Assembly (NCBI RefSeq): GCF_900115195.1
Contig: NZ_FOVO01000013.1
Location: 19,837 to 83,836 of the forward strand
DNA from: Xenorhabdus japonica
GTDB lineage: Bacteria > Pseudomonadota > Gammaproteobacteria > Enterobacterales > Enterobacteriaceae
DNA length: 64,000 nt
Reading direction: 5' to 3'
In this document: one piece after another, positions 40,946 to 51,617 of the stretch
How the letters are laid out: each line of letters begins with the position of its first letter
Position numbering within the stretch: the first letter of the stretch is position 1
The notes under the pieces: model-generated
Databases searched by the model: none
Told to the model about the DNA's origin: nothing
The model's input: only the letters and a program-made list of their open reading frames with translations
Made by a program: the position numbers and the translations under genes

Positions 40946-42385
40946 TCAGTCATTCTCCGCAGTTAATGGCAGTTCAACCCGAAAACATACGTCAGCAAAC
41001 TCGGATTCTATCAAGTGAAGTTCTCCCTGCATCTGTTTAATACAATCTTGCGCAATGCTTAAGCCAAGACCACTTCCTTTAACTGCACCTTTTCGTTGCA
41101 GTTTTCCTTGATAAAATGGCTCAAAGATCATACTTTTTTCTAATTCAGGAATAGGTGTTCCTGTATTGGCAATATCAATCTGAATATTTTTACCCATTTG
41201 CCGACTAAAAATCCAAATGTTACCGGATTCAGCTCCATAGTGCACTGCATTGGAATAGAGATTATCAATCACCCGTGTCAATAAACTAGGCTCAGCCCAA
41301 CAATAATCCATATCCATTTGAATTTCTGTGTAAATATTTTTAATCCGCGCAGGTAATTGATGTGACAATACAACACCATCCACAATTTCTTTTAAAGAGA
41401 CAACCTGATTCTCAGCAGGACCATCCGCCAATTTACGATTATATTCAAGTAATTGTTCAATAAGCCGCTGTAGATGTTTACTGCTACCGTCCAGAATACT
41501 GACAACTTCTTTTTGATCCGCCGTCAGAGGCCCTGCAATTTCATCAGCCAATAACTCCGTCCCTTCACGCATACTTGCCAGAGGTGTTTTCAGCTCATGA
41601 GAGATATGGCGCAAAAACTCATGACGCTGAGACTCAAGCCAGGATAAACGCTCACTCAGCCAAATAATGCGCTGGGCCAATGACCGCAATTCCCGAGGCC
41701 CTTTAAAAGAGTCAATCTGATTTTCCAATGACTGCCCTTCTCCCAGCCGATTGATCATCCTCTCAATGCCCTTTACTGGCCCAATGATCATACGTGTAAA
41801 CAAAGCTATCAAAAAAGCGCTTAACAAAAATAAGATTAGGCTTTGCCAACCAAAAAATCGCCCTTTATCAGCGATATCCTTTTGCAGTTGTTCACCACGA
41901 CTAGAAACAATTTTACGGGTTTCCTGTACAATAAAACTATTAGCCTTGGAGAATTCTTCAAGTAATTTAGATGAAGTTGGTTCTGGCAAGCCATTACTAC
42001 AAGAAATATTGACCAGCCCCGATAATAACTTATCGAATTTCTTCGTGTACTCCGCATTAGCCAACATCACCATCTGACTGTCCAGCATATTCATGTACTG
42101 CCTGTATTGGCGTTGATAAAGCTGTTTCAGCCTATCATCCCCTAAGACACAGTATTGACGGTAGCTACGTTCCATCTCAAGGGCTATTCGAGTCATCATT
42201 TCGCTACGATGAGCATCTGTCACAGCTGAATGATTAATCGCAGCCGCTTTAGTACTGAGCTGATCAAGACTTTGATAAGCCTGATAAGCCAGAACCAGCA
42301 ATGGCAACAACACCAACCAGAAAGCCATTACAACTAATTGGCGTAATGAGCGTGGAAATAAACGCCATTTTTTCAAAGAAATCAT
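40946..42385 (-). CDS. glrK: Sensor histidine kinase GlrK (QseE)
   Basis: Membrane sensor that phosphorylates GlrR. 479 residues: membrane segment about 16-36, periplasmic helical domain about 37-175, second segment about 178-198, HAMP, then the kinase core with phospho-His in RHISHELKTPLASMREG, N box LTRVIDNLYSNAVHYGA, and G2 box KGSGLGLSIAQ. First gene of glrK-qseG-glrR, just downstream of glmY, the gene it controls. Confidence 0.95.
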   Translation of the reverse strand: MISLKKWRLFPRSLRQLVVMAFWLVLLPLLVLAYQAYQSLDQLSTKAAAINHSAVTDAHRSEMMTRIALEMERSYRQYCVLGDDRLKQLYQRQYRQYMNMLDSQMVMLANAEYTKKFDKLLSGLVNISCSNGLPEPTSSKLLEEFSKANSFIVQETRKIVSSRGEQLQKDIADKGRFFGWQSLILFLLSAFLIALFTRMIIGPVKGIERMINRLGEGQSLENQIDSFKGPRELRSLAQRIIWLSERLSWLESQRHEFLRHISHELKTPLASMREGTELLADEIAGPLTADQKEVVSILDGSSKHLQRLIEQLLEYNRKLADGPAENQVVSLKEIVDGVVLSHQLPARIKNIYTEIQMDMDYCWAEPSLLTRVIDNLYSNAVHYGAESGNIWIFSRQMGKNIQIDIANTGTPIPELEKSMIFEPFYQGKLQRKGAVKGSGLGLSIAQDCIKQMQGELHLIESEFADVCFRVELPLTAEND

Positions 42386-42397
42386 CTTATAACCTGT

Positions 42398-42427
42398 TTA
42401 CATTGAAGCTAATTATATTGAAGCTAA
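42398..42427. repeat. Two tandem 15-bp repeats before glrK
   Basis: TTACATTGAAGCTAA and TTATATTGAAGCTAA are adjacent and differ at one base. They end 12 bases before the glrK start codon, which they leave with only ACAGG as a ribosome site. Confidence 0.7.
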
Positions 42428-42629
42428 CCGACGCAAGCCGGAGGATAAAGTCTGCCAGATGATAAATGCTACAATTACTTTTTCTCTTAATTTTAATTTA
42501 AAGAAGAAAATAACAATTAGCCGAAAATAAAAATAATAGTTGAAAACAGTAAGTAATTGATAGCAGTAGCTAATTGAAAATTATGCGGATACATACACAA
42601 AACATGATGGACAGGAATAACCTGTAATA

Positions 42630-42858
42630 ATGACGGCGGGATAGTAACTTCTTTACTATCCCGCCAGTGAGGATCCTTCATGCTGCTCAATGAGCATGTA
42701 GGTGGTGCCTCACTCCACGTGTCGCCCTGTGTTTGATAAAGCCCGAAGGCGAGTATCATGAAGTTGGACGGTAGGCACCTTACTTTGGCGTCATTCTGGG
42801 CTTATGTGGCATGTTTCCACCTGATTGTGGGCCTACATAAAAAGTTGAATGAGCAACT
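42630..42858 (-). ncRNA. glmY: Small RNA GlmY
   Basis: Anti-adaptor sRNA that binds RapZ and so protects GlmZ, raising glmS expression when glucosamine-6-phosphate is low. The predicted 5' end AGTTGCTCATTCAAC at 42858 resembles E. coli GlmY AGTGGCTCATTCACC, followed by TTATGTAGGCCC pairing with a later ACATAAGCCC, as in the E. coli first stem. Further hairpins include CCTTCGGG. The 3' end is taken as the 13-bp hairpin at 42635-42665, giving about 229 nt (E. coli primary transcript 184), so the end is uncertain. Location between purL and glrK is the conserved one. Sigma-54 and GlrR sites are upstream. Confidence 0.85.
42635..42665 (-). terminator. Hairpin at the 3' end of glmY
   Basis: GGCGGGATAGTAA pairs perfectly with TTACTATCCCGCC over a five-base loop. 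The tail GTCATTATTAC is a poor T tract, so it may stabilise or process the RNA as well as end it. Confidence 0.65.
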
Positions 42859-42870
42859 GCTTGTTATTAT

Positions 42871-42885
42871 GCACATTACGTGCCA
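42871..42885 (-). promoter_or_regulatory. Sigma-54 promoter of glmY, overlapping a sigma-70 promoter
   Basis: The minus strand reads TGGCACGTAATGTGC, a match to TGGCACGNNNNTTGC at all but one informative base. The -12 GC is 12-13 bases before the predicted GlmY start. TTGCAA, 16 bases, then CATAAT form an overlapping sigma-70 type promoter that would start at nearly the same base, the arrangement known for E. coli glmY. Confidence 0.85.
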
Positions 42886-42983
42886 GTTTGCAAATAAATC
42901 CACCAACCAATTGATTTAATTGAAAATAAATAAAAAACCAAATTCATTTAATTTTTTTATCAATATTTCCTAATATTTGATAG

Positions 42984-43001
42984 TGTCGCCTATTTATGAC
43001 A
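42984..43001. promoter_or_regulatory. GlrR binding site 1 of glmY
   Basis: TGTC and GACA separated by exactly ten bases (GCCTATTTAT), the known GlrR motif, about 130 bp upstream of the glmY start. Confidence 0.8.
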
Positions 43002-43046
43002 ATCAACCATAGAAAAATATTTTAGCAATAATATCAATCAAATAAA

Positions 43047-43064
43047 TGTCTCTTATTTGAGACA
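43047..43064. promoter_or_regulatory. GlrR binding site 2 of glmY
   Basis: TGTC-N10-GACA with spacer TCTTATTTGA; the whole site is nearly palindromic (TGTCTC...GAGACA). 63 bp upstream of site 1. Confidence 0.8.
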
Positions 43065-43078
43065 TTATAAAATGTAAT

Positions 43079-43096
43079 TGTCGCGATATGGAGACA
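43079..43096. promoter_or_regulatory. GlrR binding site 3 of glmY
   Basis: TGTC-N10-GACA with spacer GCGATATGGA, 32 bp upstream of site 2, about three helical turns. Confidence 0.75.
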
Positions 43097-43189
43097 CGGC
43101 CATAAAATTCATTAGTAACACCAAATTAACAATTATTCTCAAAATAGCCTATCTTCTGTTTCTGCTATCACTCCAGAAAGTAGCAAATA

Positions 43190-43226
43190 AAAATAAAGGC
43201 CCTGATAAATTATCAGAACCTTTTTT
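43190..43226 (-). terminator. Terminator after purL
   Basis: On the minus strand AAAGG-TTCTGATA pairs with TATCAGGG-CCTTT across three bases, followed by ATTTTTATTT. About 55 bases after the purL stop. Confidence 0.75.
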
Positions 43227-43277
43227 AATAAAAATTAAATAAGAAAAAATTAACTAAAAATCAAATAGTTAAATAAT

Positions 43278-46200
43278 TCAGCCTAATTGTTTACGTGCAT
43301 TACGGAAAATACGCATCCACGGGCTATCTTCTCCCCATTCTTTAGGATGCCAAGAGTGGCTGACAGTACGGAATACCCTTTCAGGATGAGGCATCATCAC
43401 CGTGACTCTCCCGTCAAGGCTGGTCACAGAGGTAATTCCGTTCACAGAACCATTTGGGTTTGCTGGATAGTTTTCCGTCACTGAACCGTAATTATCTACA
43501 AACCGCAATGCCACTTGTTGATGTTTTTCAAGTTCCATCAAACTCAGGCTATTTCTAAATTCCACCTGCCCTTCACCATGAGCCACTGCTATCGGCAAGC
43601 GAGAACCCACCATATCTTTCAGGAACAGTGAAGGGCTGTTAGCTACTTCAACCAAACTAAAGCGGGCTTCATAACGCTCTGAACGGTTACGGACAAAACG
43701 CGGCCAGTGTTCTGTCCCCGGAATCAATTCATGCAGATTAGATATCATCTGACAACCGTTACACACGCCGAGGGTCAAAGTATCCGGCCTAGCGAAGAAA
43801 TCGGCAAAATCATCACGTACCCGTGAATTAAACAGAATGGATTTTGCCCAACCTTCACCCGCACCAAGCACATCCCCATATGAAAAGCCACCACAAGCAA
43901 CCAATGTTTGGAATTGATCTAATGTGATACGTCCATCCAATAAGTCGCTCATGTGGACATCTACTGCCTCAAATCCAGCCCGATGGAATGCAGCCGCCAT
44001 CTCAACATGAGAGTTAACTCCCTGTTCACGCAGAACAGCAACACGCGGGCGCGTCTGTTTCGAAATATAACAAGCAGCAATATCTTCTGCGGGATCGAAA
44101 GATAATTTCACATTCAGGCCAGGATCATTCACATCCTGTTTTGCCTGATGTTCTTGATCTGCGCATTCTGGGTTATCGCGCAGACGCTGCATTTGCCATG
44201 TTGTTTCTGCCCACCACAAGCGCAATGTGCTGCGATTCTGACGATAAACTTCCATATTGTCGCTGGATATAACGAAATCATCACCTGCCTGAGCTTTCCC
44301 CAGATAATGTACGCATCCACTCAATCCATACTCTGCCAACAGATTTTCAACTTGCTTTCTGTCAGTCTCACGAATTTGAATAACTGCACCCAATTCTTCA
44401 TTAAACAACGCAGCCAAAATATCTTCATCAAATGCACTTATATCGATATGCAATCCGCAGTGACCGGCAAAAACCATTTCAGCCAATGTAACCAGCAATC
44501 CACCATCCGAACGGTCATGATAAGCCAGCAATTTTTGTTCCGAAATCAAATGCTGGATCGCATTAAAGAAACCAGCCAATTGTTCGGCGCTGCGAACATC
44601 GGCAGTTTTATCTCCAAGTTGACGATAAACTTGCGCCAACGCAGTCCCACCCAGCGCGTTTTGTCCTTTCCCCAGATCGATAAGCAGCAACGCATTATCA
44701 TCTTCGATAGACAATTCTGGTGTTACTGTGCGACGTACATCTTCTACCCGAGCAAACGCGCTGATCACCAATGAAAGTGGTGAAGTCATTTCACGTACTT
44801 CTCCGTTTTGGCTCCAGCGTGTTTTCATTGACATCGAATCCTTGCCAACCGGAATGGTCAATCCCAGCGCCGGACACAACTCTTCACCCACGGCCTTCAC
44901 TGCGGCATATAAGCCCGCGTCTTCGCCAGCATGGCCTGATGCCGACATCCAGTTCGCTGACAATTTCACTCGTTTCAGATCCTGAATATAGGCTGAAGCG
45001 ATATTGGTCAGTGCTTCACCCACCGCCATACGTGCCGATGCTGCAAAATTCAGCAATGCAATGGGCGCACGTTCGCCTATTGACATGGCTTCGCCATAAT
45101 AACTGTCTAAACTAGCGGTAGTAACAGCACAATCTGCAACTGGGATTTGCCAAGGGCCAACCATTTGATCGCGGGCAACCATGCCTGTTATGGAACGATC
45201 TCCAATCGTAATCAGGAATGTTTTTTCAGCAACAGCAGGTAAATGCAAGACGCGTTTTACCGCTTCTGCGAGATCAATGCCCCTGCGATCCAAATTTTGC
45301 CCCTGTGCTTGCAAAACCTGCGCATTTTTCAGCATCTTCGGCGTCTTACCGAGCAACACATCCAGCGGCATATCAATTGGCTGGTTATCAAAATGGTTGT
45401 CATTCAGCAGTAAGTGCCTTTCTTCCGTTGCCTCCCCAACAACAGCATAAGGAGCACGTTCACGACGGCATATGTCTTCAAACAGAGCCAGTTGTTCTGG
45501 TGCTACAGCCAAGACATAACGCTCCTGGGATTCATTGCACCATAATTGCAATGGACTCATTCCCGGTTCATCATTAAGAATATTGCGTAACTCAAAACGC
45601 CCCCCGCGACCGCCATCACTGACTAACTCAGGCATAGCATTTGACAAGCCACCCGCTCCTACGTCATGGATAAATAAAATTGGGTTTTTGTCACCCAATT
45701 GCCAGCAACTATCAATAACTTCCTGACAACGCCGCTCCATCTCCGCATTGTCACGCTGCACAGAGGCAAAATCCAAGTCAGCATCAGATTGACCGGACGT
45801 CATTGACGATGCGGCTCCTCCGCCCAAACCAATATTCATGCTTGGTCCGCCCAACACAATTAATTGTGCACCGACCGAGATATCACCTTTCTGGACATGC
45901 TCTTCACGGATGTTTCCGATTCCCCCAGCCAGCATGATAGGCTTGTGATAACCGCGCAATTCTGTACCGTTATGGGAATCGACTTTTTCTTCATAAGTTC
46001 TGAAATACCCAAGTAATGCCGGACGCCCAAATTCATTATTGAACGCGGCACCTCCTAATGGACCTTCCAGCATGATATCCAATGCACTGACAATCCGATC
46101 AGGTTTACCGAAATATTCTTCCCACGGCTGTTCAAATCCAGGAATTCTCAAGTTTGAGACCGAAAAACCGACTAATCCGGCTTTGGGTTTGGCTCCTCGC

Positions 46201-47165
46201 CCAGTTGCGCCCTCATCACGGATTTCACCACCTGAACCCGTGGCTGCGCCGGGCCAAGGCGAAATAGCTGTTGGATGGTTATGGGTTTCCACTTTCATCA
46301 AGATATGGGCTGGCTCTTGGTGGTAATCATAAATTCCAGTTGTAGAATTAGGAAAAAAGCGGCCAACATGAGAGCCTTCCATCACCGCCGCGTTATCTTT
46401 ATAAGCAGAAAGCACATAATCCGGCGTCTGTTCAAATGTATTTTTAATCATTTTGAACAAAGACTTGGTTTGAACCTTACCATCAATAATCCAATCTGCA
46501 TTGAAAATCTTGTGGCGACAATGTTCAGAATTTGCCTGAGCAAACATATAGAGTTCAACATCCGTTGGATTACGTCCCAACGCCTGAAAAGCTTTCATCA
46601 GATAGTCAATTTCATCTGCAGCCAGAGCCAATCCCAGTTCAATATTTGCCGCTTCCAGTGCTGCCCGCCCTGATTGCAGGATATCAATCTGTTTCAACGG
46701 GGCAGGTTGCTGGTGAGAAAATAGGGCTTCAGCCTGTTCAAATTGAGTGAACACACTTTCCATCATGCGATCATGCAATAATGCCGACAATGTTTGCCAT
46801 TGCCCGTCATCCATTCCGGTACTCTGAATATAATAGGCAATTCCCCGTTCTAAACGGACAATCTGGCTCAAACCACAATTGTGAACAATTTCTGTCGCTT
46901 TCGATGACCAAGGAGATATCGTGCCCGGACGAGGCGTAACTAATATTAGTTGTCCTTTAGGCTCAAGTTCGGCCAGAGAAGGACCATATTTTAATAATTT
47001 ATTTAATTTCTCTTGTTCATCCTCTGTAATTGGGACGTTAACTTCTGCAAGATGCACATATTCTGCATAAATTTCGGTAACAGGGAGATGATCATCTTGA
47101 CACTGAGAAAGGAGCTTAGTGATACGAAATGCTGATAAAGCAGGTGAGCCACGCAGAATTTCCAT
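43278..47165 (-). CDS. purL: Phosphoribosylformylglycinamidine synthase PurL
   Basis: Fourth step of purine synthesis: FGAR plus glutamine and ATP to FGAM. 1295 residues from the ATG at 47165, exactly the E. coli length ([19 protein letters not shown]); the frame extends 21 codons further toward the promoter. Synthetase domains with [20 protein letters not shown] and [10 protein letters not shown], and a C-terminal glutaminase with catalytic Cys in [12 protein letters not shown] and the His/Glu pair near HPERVFR. A PurR box lies 85 bases upstream. Confidence 0.98.
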   Translation of the reverse strand: MEILRGSPALSAFRITKLLSQCQDDHLPVTEIYAEYVHLAEVNVPITEDEQEKLNKLLKYGPSLAELEPKGQLILVTPRPGTISPWSSKATEIVHNCGLSQIVRLERGIAYYIQSTGMDDGQWQTLSALLHDRMMESVFTQFEQAEALFSHQQPAPLKQIDILQSGRAALEAANIELGLALAADEIDYLMKAFQALGRNPTDVELYMFAQANSEHCRHKIFNADWIIDGKVQTKSLFKMIKNTFEQTPDYVLSAYKDNAAVMEGSHVGRFFPNSTTGIYDYHQEPAHILMKVETHNHPTAISPWPGAATGSGGEIRDEGATGRGAKPKAGLVGFSVSNLRIPGFEQPWEEYFGKPDRIVSALDIMLEGPLGGAAFNNEFGRPALLGYFRTYEEKVDSHNGTELRGYHKPIMLAGGIGNIREEHVQKGDISVGAQLIVLGGPSMNIGLGGGAASSMTSGQSDADLDFASVQRDNAEMERRCQEVIDSCWQLGDKNPILFIHDVGAGGLSNAMPELVSDGGRGGRFELRNILNDEPGMSPLQLWCNESQERYVLAVAPEQLALFEDICRRERAPYAVVGEATEERHLLLNDNHFDNQPIDMPLDVLLGKTPKMLKNAQVLQAQGQNLDRRGIDLAEAVKRVLHLPAVAEKTFLITIGDRSITGMVARDQMVGPWQIPVADCAVTTASLDSYYGEAMSIGERAPIALLNFAASARMAVGEALTNIASAYIQDLKRVKLSANWMSASGHAGEDAGLYAAVKAVGEELCPALGLTIPVGKDSMSMKTRWSQNGEVREMTSPLSLVISAFARVEDVRRTVTPELSIEDDNALLLIDLGKGQNALGGTALAQVYRQLGDKTADVRSAEQLAGFFNAIQHLISEQKLLAYHDRSDGGLLVTLAEMVFAGHCGLHIDISAFDEDILAALFNEELGAVIQIRETDRKQVENLLAEYGLSGCVHYLGKAQAGDDFVISSDNMEVYRQNRSTLRLWWAETTWQMQRLRDNPECADQEHQAKQDVNDPGLNVKLSFDPAEDIAACYISKQTRPRVAVLREQGVNSHVEMAAAFHRAGFEAVDVHMSDLLDGRITLDQFQTLVACGGFSYGDVLGAGEGWAKSILFNSRVRDDFADFFARPDTLTLGVCNGCQMISNLHELIPGTEHWPRFVRNRSERYEARFSLVEVANSPSLFLKDMVGSRLPIAVAHGEGQVEFRNSLSLMELEKHQQVALRFVDNYGSVTENYPANPNGSVNGITSVTSLDGRVTVMMPHPERVFRTVSHSWHPKEWGEDSPWMRIFRNARKQLG

Positions 47166-47249
47166 AATAATAGGTTCTCTCATCTTAGAAGCAAAGCCTG
47201 ACTGATGCCTCAGGGAAACTGCACGCATTATAGAGGAATGTTCCTTCCG

Positions 47250-47265
47250 ACGAAACCGTTTGCGT
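47250..47265 (-). promoter_or_regulatory. PurR operator of purL
   Basis: ACGAAACCGTTTGCGT (plus strand) matches the PurR consensus at 14 of 16 bases; E. coli purL has the corresponding site. It lies in the divergent purL-mltF region. Confidence 0.85.
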
Positions 47266-47430
47266 GGTTATTTATCAAACCAACCATGCACTCATTGGAG
47301 TGCCAAAATTGATTTAATAGGGTTGCACATCCGCATTTTGTTACGCAAAATTCTCGATTACTGGAAATTTAACCATGATATCATCTTGCATTTCACGCGG
47401 GTCTCAATCGTTCTGGAAAGAGATAACTAT

Positions 47431-48930
47431 TTGAATAAAGTAAAGATAAATTATTTTGTTATCGTAATTATCGCGCTCCTCTCAGCTGCTATTATTGGCC
47501 TCAATATCAATTGGCCCAATAAACAGCAGGAGCAAATAAACAAAATTCTGGCACGAGGAGAGTTACGAGTGAGCACTATCAGCTCCCCTCTAATCTCTCT
47601 TAACAGTAAAAATGAACTAACGGGATTCGACTATGAACTAGCCAAGCAGTTTGCTGATTATCTGGGAGTTAAACTTGTCATCAAGTTTCGTTCTAATATT
47701 AACCAGCTTTTTGAAGACTTAGAAAACGATAAAGCCGATTTTTTAGCTGCTGGACTTATCTATGATAAAAACAGGCTGGATCAAACACGCACGGGTCCTA
47801 CTTACACTACGGTCGGACAACTACTGGTTTATCGTAAGGGGACGACACGCCCACGCTCGTTTAGCGATTTAAAAGGCAAATTAATCGTCACGGCAGGTTC
47901 TACCCATGTCAGCGAGCTGAAAAAGTGGAAAGAGACGTCTTATCCTGAATTAACCTGGGAAGAAACGTCACACGAAAATACACAACAATTGCTTGAACAA
48001 CTCTCTGAAGGGAAAATCGACTATACAATTAGCGATTCCATCAATTTAGCTTTGCAACAGCGCATTTACCCCGATCTGGCCATTGCTTTTGATGTCAGTG
48101 CAGAGCGTCCTCTGACTTGGTATTTAAAGCGCAATGGCAATTATAGTCTCCACTCAGCTATGCTCGATTTCTTCAATGATTTGGCTAAAAAAAATACCAT
48201 TGCGCAGTTACAAGAAAAGTATTTCAACCATGTTGGTTCATTCAATTATTTAGATACCATTTCATTGATTCGCGCCATCAATAAACGTTTGCCAATATAT
48301 CAGCCAATTTTTCAAAAATACGCTGGGGCGCTTGATTGGCATTTAGTGGCAGCCATCGCCTGGCAAGAATCACATTGGGACCCATTAGCTACTTCACCTA
48401 CTGGCGTTCGTGGTCTGATGATGCTCACTCGCCCGACAGCAAAATGGGTAGGGGTCAATGATCGGCTAGATCCAGAAGAGAGCGTAAGGGGAGGAGTCGC
48501 TTATCTGAACCATCTGATAGAGCGTATGCCAAAAACCATTCCTGAGGATGAGCGTATTTGGTTTGCTCTCGCAGCTTACAACATAGGATATGGACACGTC
48601 CTTGATGCTCGTAAATTAACTATTGAACAAAAAGGTAATCCAAACAGCTGGGTTGATGTTAAAACACGTCTTTTGCTGCTCAGCAATAAAAAATACTATC
48701 CCAAAACTGCAAATGGTTATGCTCGTGGTCATGAAGCTTATCTATATGTTGAAAATATTAAACGTCATTATGCGAGTCTGGAAGGATACCTTAGCGCAAA
48801 AGCCAGACGCGAGAAAACAGAAGAAAATGACAAAGCGGAGGATGCCAAAATGAAAATTACTCACGCTGAATCTCACGAAAAAACGCCGGAGAATAAAACA
48901 CCGGCGCAACCTGAAGAACCTAAGTCATAG
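47431..48930 (+). CDS. mltF: Membrane-bound lytic murein transglycosylase F
   Basis: Cleaves peptidoglycan glycan strands at the outer membrane. 499 residues from a TTG at 47431 (reading NKVKINYFVIVIIALLSAA, a signal/anchor sequence like that of E. coli MltF); no ATG fits, and the frame extends to 47260 over the purL PurR box. Extracellular solute-binding (SBP_bac_3) domain about 40-270 with GFDYELAKQFADYLGVKL; lytic transglycosylase domain from about 300 with catalytic Glu in AAIAWQESHWDPLATSPTGV and LAAYNIGYGH. The C-terminal Lys/Glu-rich tail also encodes a terminator for tadA on the other strand. Confidence 0.9.
   Translation: MNKVKINYFVIVIIALLSAAIIGLNINWPNKQQEQINKILARGELRVSTISSPLISLNSKNELTGFDYELAKQFADYLGVKLVIKFRSNINQLFEDLENDKADFLAAGLIYDKNRLDQTRTGPTYTTVGQLLVYRKGTTRPRSFSDLKGKLIVTAGSTHVSELKKWKETSYPELTWEETSHENTQQLLEQLSEGKIDYTISDSINLALQQRIYPDLAIAFDVSAERPLTWYLKRNGNYSLHSAMLDFFNDLAKKNTIAQLQEKYFNHVGSFNYLDTISLIRAINKRLPIYQPIFQKYAGALDWHLVAAIAWQESHWDPLATSPTGVRGLMMLTRPTAKWVGVNDRLDPEESVRGGVAYLNHLIERMPKTIPEDERIWFALAAYNIGYGHVLDARKLTIEQKGNPNSWVDVKTRLLLLSNKKYYPKTANGYARGHEAYLYVENIKRHYASLEGYLSAKARREKTEENDKAEDAKMKITHAESHEKTPENKTPAQPEEPKS
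48878..48906 (-). terminator. tadA terminator inside the mltF 3' coding end
   Basis: On the minus strand CGCCGG and CCGGCG enclose 11 bases, followed by TTTTTT. It is 70-95 bases after the tadA stop and lies in mltF codons for the tail TPENKTPAQP. Confidence 0.6.
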
Positions 48931-48975
48931 CTGATATTATAATCGCGGCTGAATTAAACTGAAATTGTCAGTTAA

Positions 48976-49518
<543 letters not shown>

Positions 49519-49537
49519 TTATGAAAATTTCGCTTAT

Positions 49538-49598
49538 TATACCCATAGGTTTCGAGTTACAGTGCCACCAACAAAGCCACAATTTGAAATCCATACAG
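49538..49598. repeat. Degenerate inverted-repeat element, copy C
   Basis: CATAGGTTTCGAGTTACAGTG faces CACAATTTGAAATCCATA; the left end begins TATACCC. Similar arms occur at 15873 and 38641. A short tail with TTCAAGTTTAGATACAAGGCGG at 50630 may be another fragment. Lies between tadA and alkA. Confidence 0.5.
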
Positions 49599-49675
49599 GT
49601 TCGCTTGCTAGCCGCCTTGAAGCTTTAAGAAAAACACCTTACGAGGGATTGAAATGGTATTAAATCTTTTTGTTA

Positions 49676-50581
49676 TCAATATCCACTACTGGATTGTTGC
49701 CGCCATAAATGCGTCCCGACCAACGCCTTCCAGGGAGAGAAATCTGCCAGCCATTTTTCTGCTTGCTCAGCGCTGACTTTGTCTTCCTGCCTGAGCAGAT
49801 ATTGGAGATTACGTCTTACGGCAACATCACCATGTAATGAACCATCCAAGTAATTGAATCCCCGTAACAGGGCATAATTAATTGTCCACATACCAATGCC
49901 CTTGATGGCAAGCAAGCTATTCGTCAATCGCTCCACTCCATCTGCACTCTCTGGAATGTTTAGCGCTATTACACCAGAATCAATGAGTTGGCAAACATTC
50001 AATAAAGCATTGGCCTTACCCACAGAAAAACCACACTGGCGTAGTTCATGTTCTGAACATTGCATCACCTGCTTATGATTTGGGTGGCACAATAATCCTG
50101 AAGAGTGTGGGATACCCACCGCCTGAATAAAACGCCGTCTAATGGAAATTGCTGCACTTAAACTAATTTGTTGTCCGATAATCGCCCAACTGAGAGCTTC
50201 AAATGGTGTTGCAGCTTGGTAAATTCGTAAACCCGCCTGTCTGGTAACCAACTCGCCAATAACGGGATGTTCTTGATATATGGATTCGAATATATCAACA
50301 GATTGTTTCAAACCAAGCATATGTGAAGCTAGAGCCGATAACGCTTCATGTTGTGAAGAACAAATTTTGTCATCATCAATATCAAGCTGTATTTTCGCTC
50401 TATTTTTTTCAATTGTGATTGTCAAGAGAGCTGGTTTTTCGTGCCAAATAATCCCTTTTTTAATTTGATTCTGTTGTACGGTTTCAGAAATGCCCATTTC
50501 ATCCCTTTGATGAAAAGCCAAAAAATCCCTCATGTGATAATTATTAGGTAATATAATTTCCGTTAAACAGCTTGCTTTCAT
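49676..50581 (-). CDS. alkA: DNA-3-methyladenine glycosylase II (AlkA)
   Basis: Base-excision repair enzyme removing alkylated purines. 301 residues: N-terminal domain, then the HhH-GPD core with FEALSWAIIGQQISLSAAISIRRRF, the hairpin LLAIKGIGMWTINYALLRG, and the catalytic Asp in SLHGDVAVRRNL. Ends in the usual W.PWRS-like WKALVGTHLWR. Not at this position in E. coli, so it moved here or was gained; base composition resembles the core genes. Confidence 0.9.
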   Translation of the reverse strand: MKASCLTEIILPNNYHMRDFLAFHQRDEMGISETVQQNQIKKGIIWHEKPALLTITIEKNRAKIQLDIDDDKICSSQHEALSALASHMLGLKQSVDIFESIYQEHPVIGELVTRQAGLRIYQAATPFEALSWAIIGQQISLSAAISIRRRFIQAVGIPHSSGLLCHPNHKQVMQCSEHELRQCGFSVGKANALLNVCQLIDSGVIALNIPESADGVERLTNSLLAIKGIGMWTINYALLRGFNYLDGSLHGDVAVRRNLQYLLRQEDKVSAEQAEKWLADFSPWKALVGTHLWRQQSSSGY

Positions 50582-50661
50582 CAGAGCAACTCCAGATAAA
50601 CACAGTATTAAGCTAACGATCTAACAGACTTCAAGTTTAGATACAAGGCGGATTCAATCCA

Positions 50662-51306
50662 TTATGCAACATCGCCAATATTACATTTAAGTAATTCTTC
50701 ATTTAAACATTTTATTTGATATTTTGACGGACTCAACACTAATAGGTAGATACCCATTCCCATAAATAAGATCATACTTAAAATAACTAAAAATAAATCA
50801 AAAGCACTCCCAATCGTATTATTTAAGACACCTACCTTTAATAAAAACACAACCAACACAGTAAATGCTAATGTGAAAAAATATGCTGAAAATATCTTTT
50901 CAAACCAATAAGTAACATAATAAAAAGAGCCAATATTGACTTGAACTATGCCAGAATTTAACACAGTAAATGATCTCAATTTCCTGAGGCTGTCTATACA
51001 CTCTGAACTCAACCCATCTTGTTTCAGCTTGATAAATATATTCCTAAATTTATCAGATTTTATTTTCGTGACATCAAACATTATCTCAGATGCAATTTCG
51101 TATTTAATATAGTTCTTACTGGGTTCATCTAAATAAGCATTATACTCATTTAGATACTTAATGTACTTTACTGCTCTTCTCTCTCTAAAAACACTTACAT
51201 CTGCATAAAGTTTCTTTAATACAGACAAAATAATACCAATAAAAGTCCCAATAGATCCCAAGACTTTCACGATATCATTACCATGTTTTACGATGTATTC
51301 AATCAT
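50662..51306 (-). CDS. Membrane protein of unknown function
   Basis: 214 residues: hydrophobic stretch near 11-31, a soluble middle part of about 100 residues, and two membrane helices at about 135-158 and 168-190. No family recognised. Clearly more AT-rich than its neighbours and absent from the E. coli map here, so probably acquired. Stands alone between alkA and yfhL. Confidence 0.6.
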   Translation of the reverse strand: MIEYIVKHGNDIVKVLGSIGTFIGIILSVLKKLYADVSVFRERRAVKYIKYLNEYNAYLDEPSKNYIKYEIASEIMFDVTKIKSDKFRNIFIKLKQDGLSSECIDSLRKLRSFTVLNSGIVQVNIGSFYYVTYWFEKIFSAYFFTLAFTVLVVFLLKVGVLNNTIGSAFDLFLVILSMILFMGMGIYLLVLSPSKYQIKCLNEELLKCNIGDVA

Positions 51307-51379
51307 GTGTTTACTCTAAAGAATATAAAGCATACTTAAGTATATATCATGATAAATGAACAGGATCGCTTTCTAAGCT

Positions 51380-51520
51380 ATGAGTGAAAATTCTCAATCA
51401 GTGCTACGGGAAAAGTACAAAACCCCGGGGGCAGTCCATTGCATTGATGCTAATCAAACAGATAAAGATACTCTCAATAGCTGTGAAAATCCCAGATGTG
51501 CTAACATATGCCCCAGATAG
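51380..51520 (+). CDS. Possible 46-residue cysteine-rich peptide or gene fragment
   Basis: ATG at 51380 opens MSENSQSVLREKYKTPGAV and continues to a TAG at 51520. Four cysteines cluster in the second half (one in VHCID and three in SCENPRCANIC). The GC content is higher than its AT-rich surroundings. No clear ribosome site and no family match, so it may be the remains of a lost gene. Confidence 0.25.
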   Translation: MSENSQSVLREKYKTPGAVHCIDANQTDKDTLNSCENPRCANICPR

Positions 51521-51617
51521 TTTTCTTTGTAAGATGCATTTCTTTGTAAAATACTTTTATTTGCAAAATATACTGTATGGAATAACAAGGGACGGTCTAG
51601 AGTAACAAATCAGGAAT

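Noticed and set aside
42517..42759. Minus-strand open frame of 80 codons before glrK
   Set aside because: It overlaps the glmY RNA and its 3' hairpin, has no ribosome site and no family match.
44148..44774. Plus-strand open frame of 208 codons
   Set aside because: Antisense to purL; codon pattern follows the purL frame and there is no domain match.
51384..51605. 73-codon plus-strand frame
   Set aside because: No ribosome site, poor composition, and it overlaps the better candidate at 51380 in another frame.
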